Shown here: positions 63,675 to 64,000 of the stretch, piece by piece
Position numbering within the stretch: the stretch's first letter is position 1
Layout: every line of letters starts with the position of its first letter
From: Verrucomicrobiia bacterium
GTDB lineage: Bacteria > Verrucomicrobiota > Verrucomicrobiia > Verrucomicrobiales > Akkermansiaceae
Length of the DNA: 64,000 nucleotides
Assembly (NCBI GenBank): GCA_947462875.1
Contig: CANHQJ010000018.1
Location: forward strand, 1-64,000
Direction: 5' to 3'
Made by a program: the position numbers and the translations under genes
The notes under the pieces: model-generated
The model's input: only the letters and a program-made list of their open reading frames with translations
Told to the model about the DNA's origin: nothing
Database searches by the model: none

Positions 63675-64000
63675 ATGATGAAAAACCCAATTCACACACT
63701 CATGCTGCTCTTTTGCCAAGTCGCGATTCTTCACGCACAGGAACCGACCGCCGCGAAAACTCCCAATATCATCGTCATCCTCGCCGATGATGTGGGCTGG
63801 GGGGATCCCGGCTGCTACGGCGCCACCAAGGTCAAGACGCCTAACATTGATCGCCTCGCGCGTGAAGGACAGCGCTTTGGCAATAGCCATGCCTCCGCGG
63901 CATGCTGCACGCCCACCCGCTACTCCTTGATCACCGGGCAGTATTCCTGGCGTCGCGATGCCATCGGTTTGAACAAAGGCGTTGCCAATGGTGACTCTCC
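63675..64000 (+). CDS. Secreted sulfatase, 3' end beyond the window
   Basis: Partial gene from the ATG at 63675 to the window edge, 108 codons visible. A signal peptide (to about residue 22) is followed by VILADDVGWGDPGCYGATKV and the site CTPTRYSLITGQY with C78. It is the third sulfatase in a row and the sixth in the window. The rest of the gene lies outside. Confidence 0.9.
   Translation, partial: MMKNPIHTLMLLFCQVAILHAQEPTAAKTPNIIVILADDVGWGDPGCYGATKVKTPNIDRLAREGQRFGNSHASAACCTPTRYSLITGQYSWRRDAIGLNKGVANGDS

Noticed and set aside
1-64000. CRISPR arrays, tRNA or rRNA genes
   Set aside because: I looked through the intergenic gaps and saw no regularly spaced repeats, cloverleaf-like sequences or rRNA signatures; a covariance-model search would be needed to exclude small RNAs.

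Overview
The window looks like chromosomal DNA from a member of the Verrucomicrobiota (PVC superphylum). The evidence: six sulfatase genes; the DUF1501 plus DUF1549/DUF1553 pair and a membrane-bound-dehydrogenase/cytochrome c protein typical of Planctomycetes and Verrucomicrobia; a MoxR-DUF58-VWA operon; and a 14-bp palindrome (TGTTC-N4-GAACA) before lexA that matches the LexA motif published for Verrucomicrobia. Most of the DNA is GC-rich, gene-dense and short on strong ribosome binding sites. I saw no rRNA, tRNA or CRISPR array.

Layout. 1-1406: an insertion sequence with a DDE transposase and two copies of the terminal repeat at each end. 1430-4911: two degenerate fragments of the tsaC/sua5 gene flank a secreted BNR_4 (ulvan-lyase-like) protein; the intact tsaC is at 9588-10619. 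5045-9301: a four-gene operon with 4-bp overlaps (sulfotransferase, cytochrome P450, MFS exporter, NTF2-like membrane protein), probably a small-molecule sulfation pathway. 10663-16430: a cytochrome c type dehydrogenase and two sulfatases. 16483-18246: an ECF sigma / membrane anti-sigma-like / PDZ operon. 18432-19135: a frameshifted polyvalent-protein-type kinase. 19236-22983: sulfatase, ankyrin protein and a membrane protein. 22994-28441: pyrC, an L-rhamnose isomerase / NCS1 permease / small membrane protein set, an NlpC/P60 hydrolase and a Bcp peroxiredoxin. 28459-31704: DUF1501 and DUF1549/1553. 31892-43630: a six-gene MoxR-DUF58-VWA-VWA-coiled coil-terpene-cyclase-fold operon. 43838-45881: lower-GC DUF4419 and ExbD-like genes. 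45862-50530: panB, recQ, an alcohol dehydrogenase and a GYF_2 protein. 50600-58938: a minus-strand gene run (VF530, glnD, isochorismate synthase, TPR, beta-helix, gph, a TM protein, lexA). 59042-64000: a carbohydrate cluster (SGNH hydrolase, pectate-lyase-fold protein, three sulfatases), the last gene cut by the window edge.

The secreted sulfatases, the BNR_4 protein, the beta-helix/lyase-fold proteins and the rhamnose isomerase together suggest that the organism degrades a sulfated, possibly rhamnose-containing polysaccharide (ulvan or fucoidan type). This is inference from gene families.

The least explained signals are: (i) a family of five 17-bp imperfect palindromes, consensus YTACKATRNWYRTAGTA, all inside unrelated genes; (ii) the tsaC fragments flanking the lyase-like gene; (iii) the sulfotransferase-P450-MFS operon, which resembles the mycobacterial sulfomenaquinone locus; (iv) the A7 frameshift in the polyvalent-type kinase.
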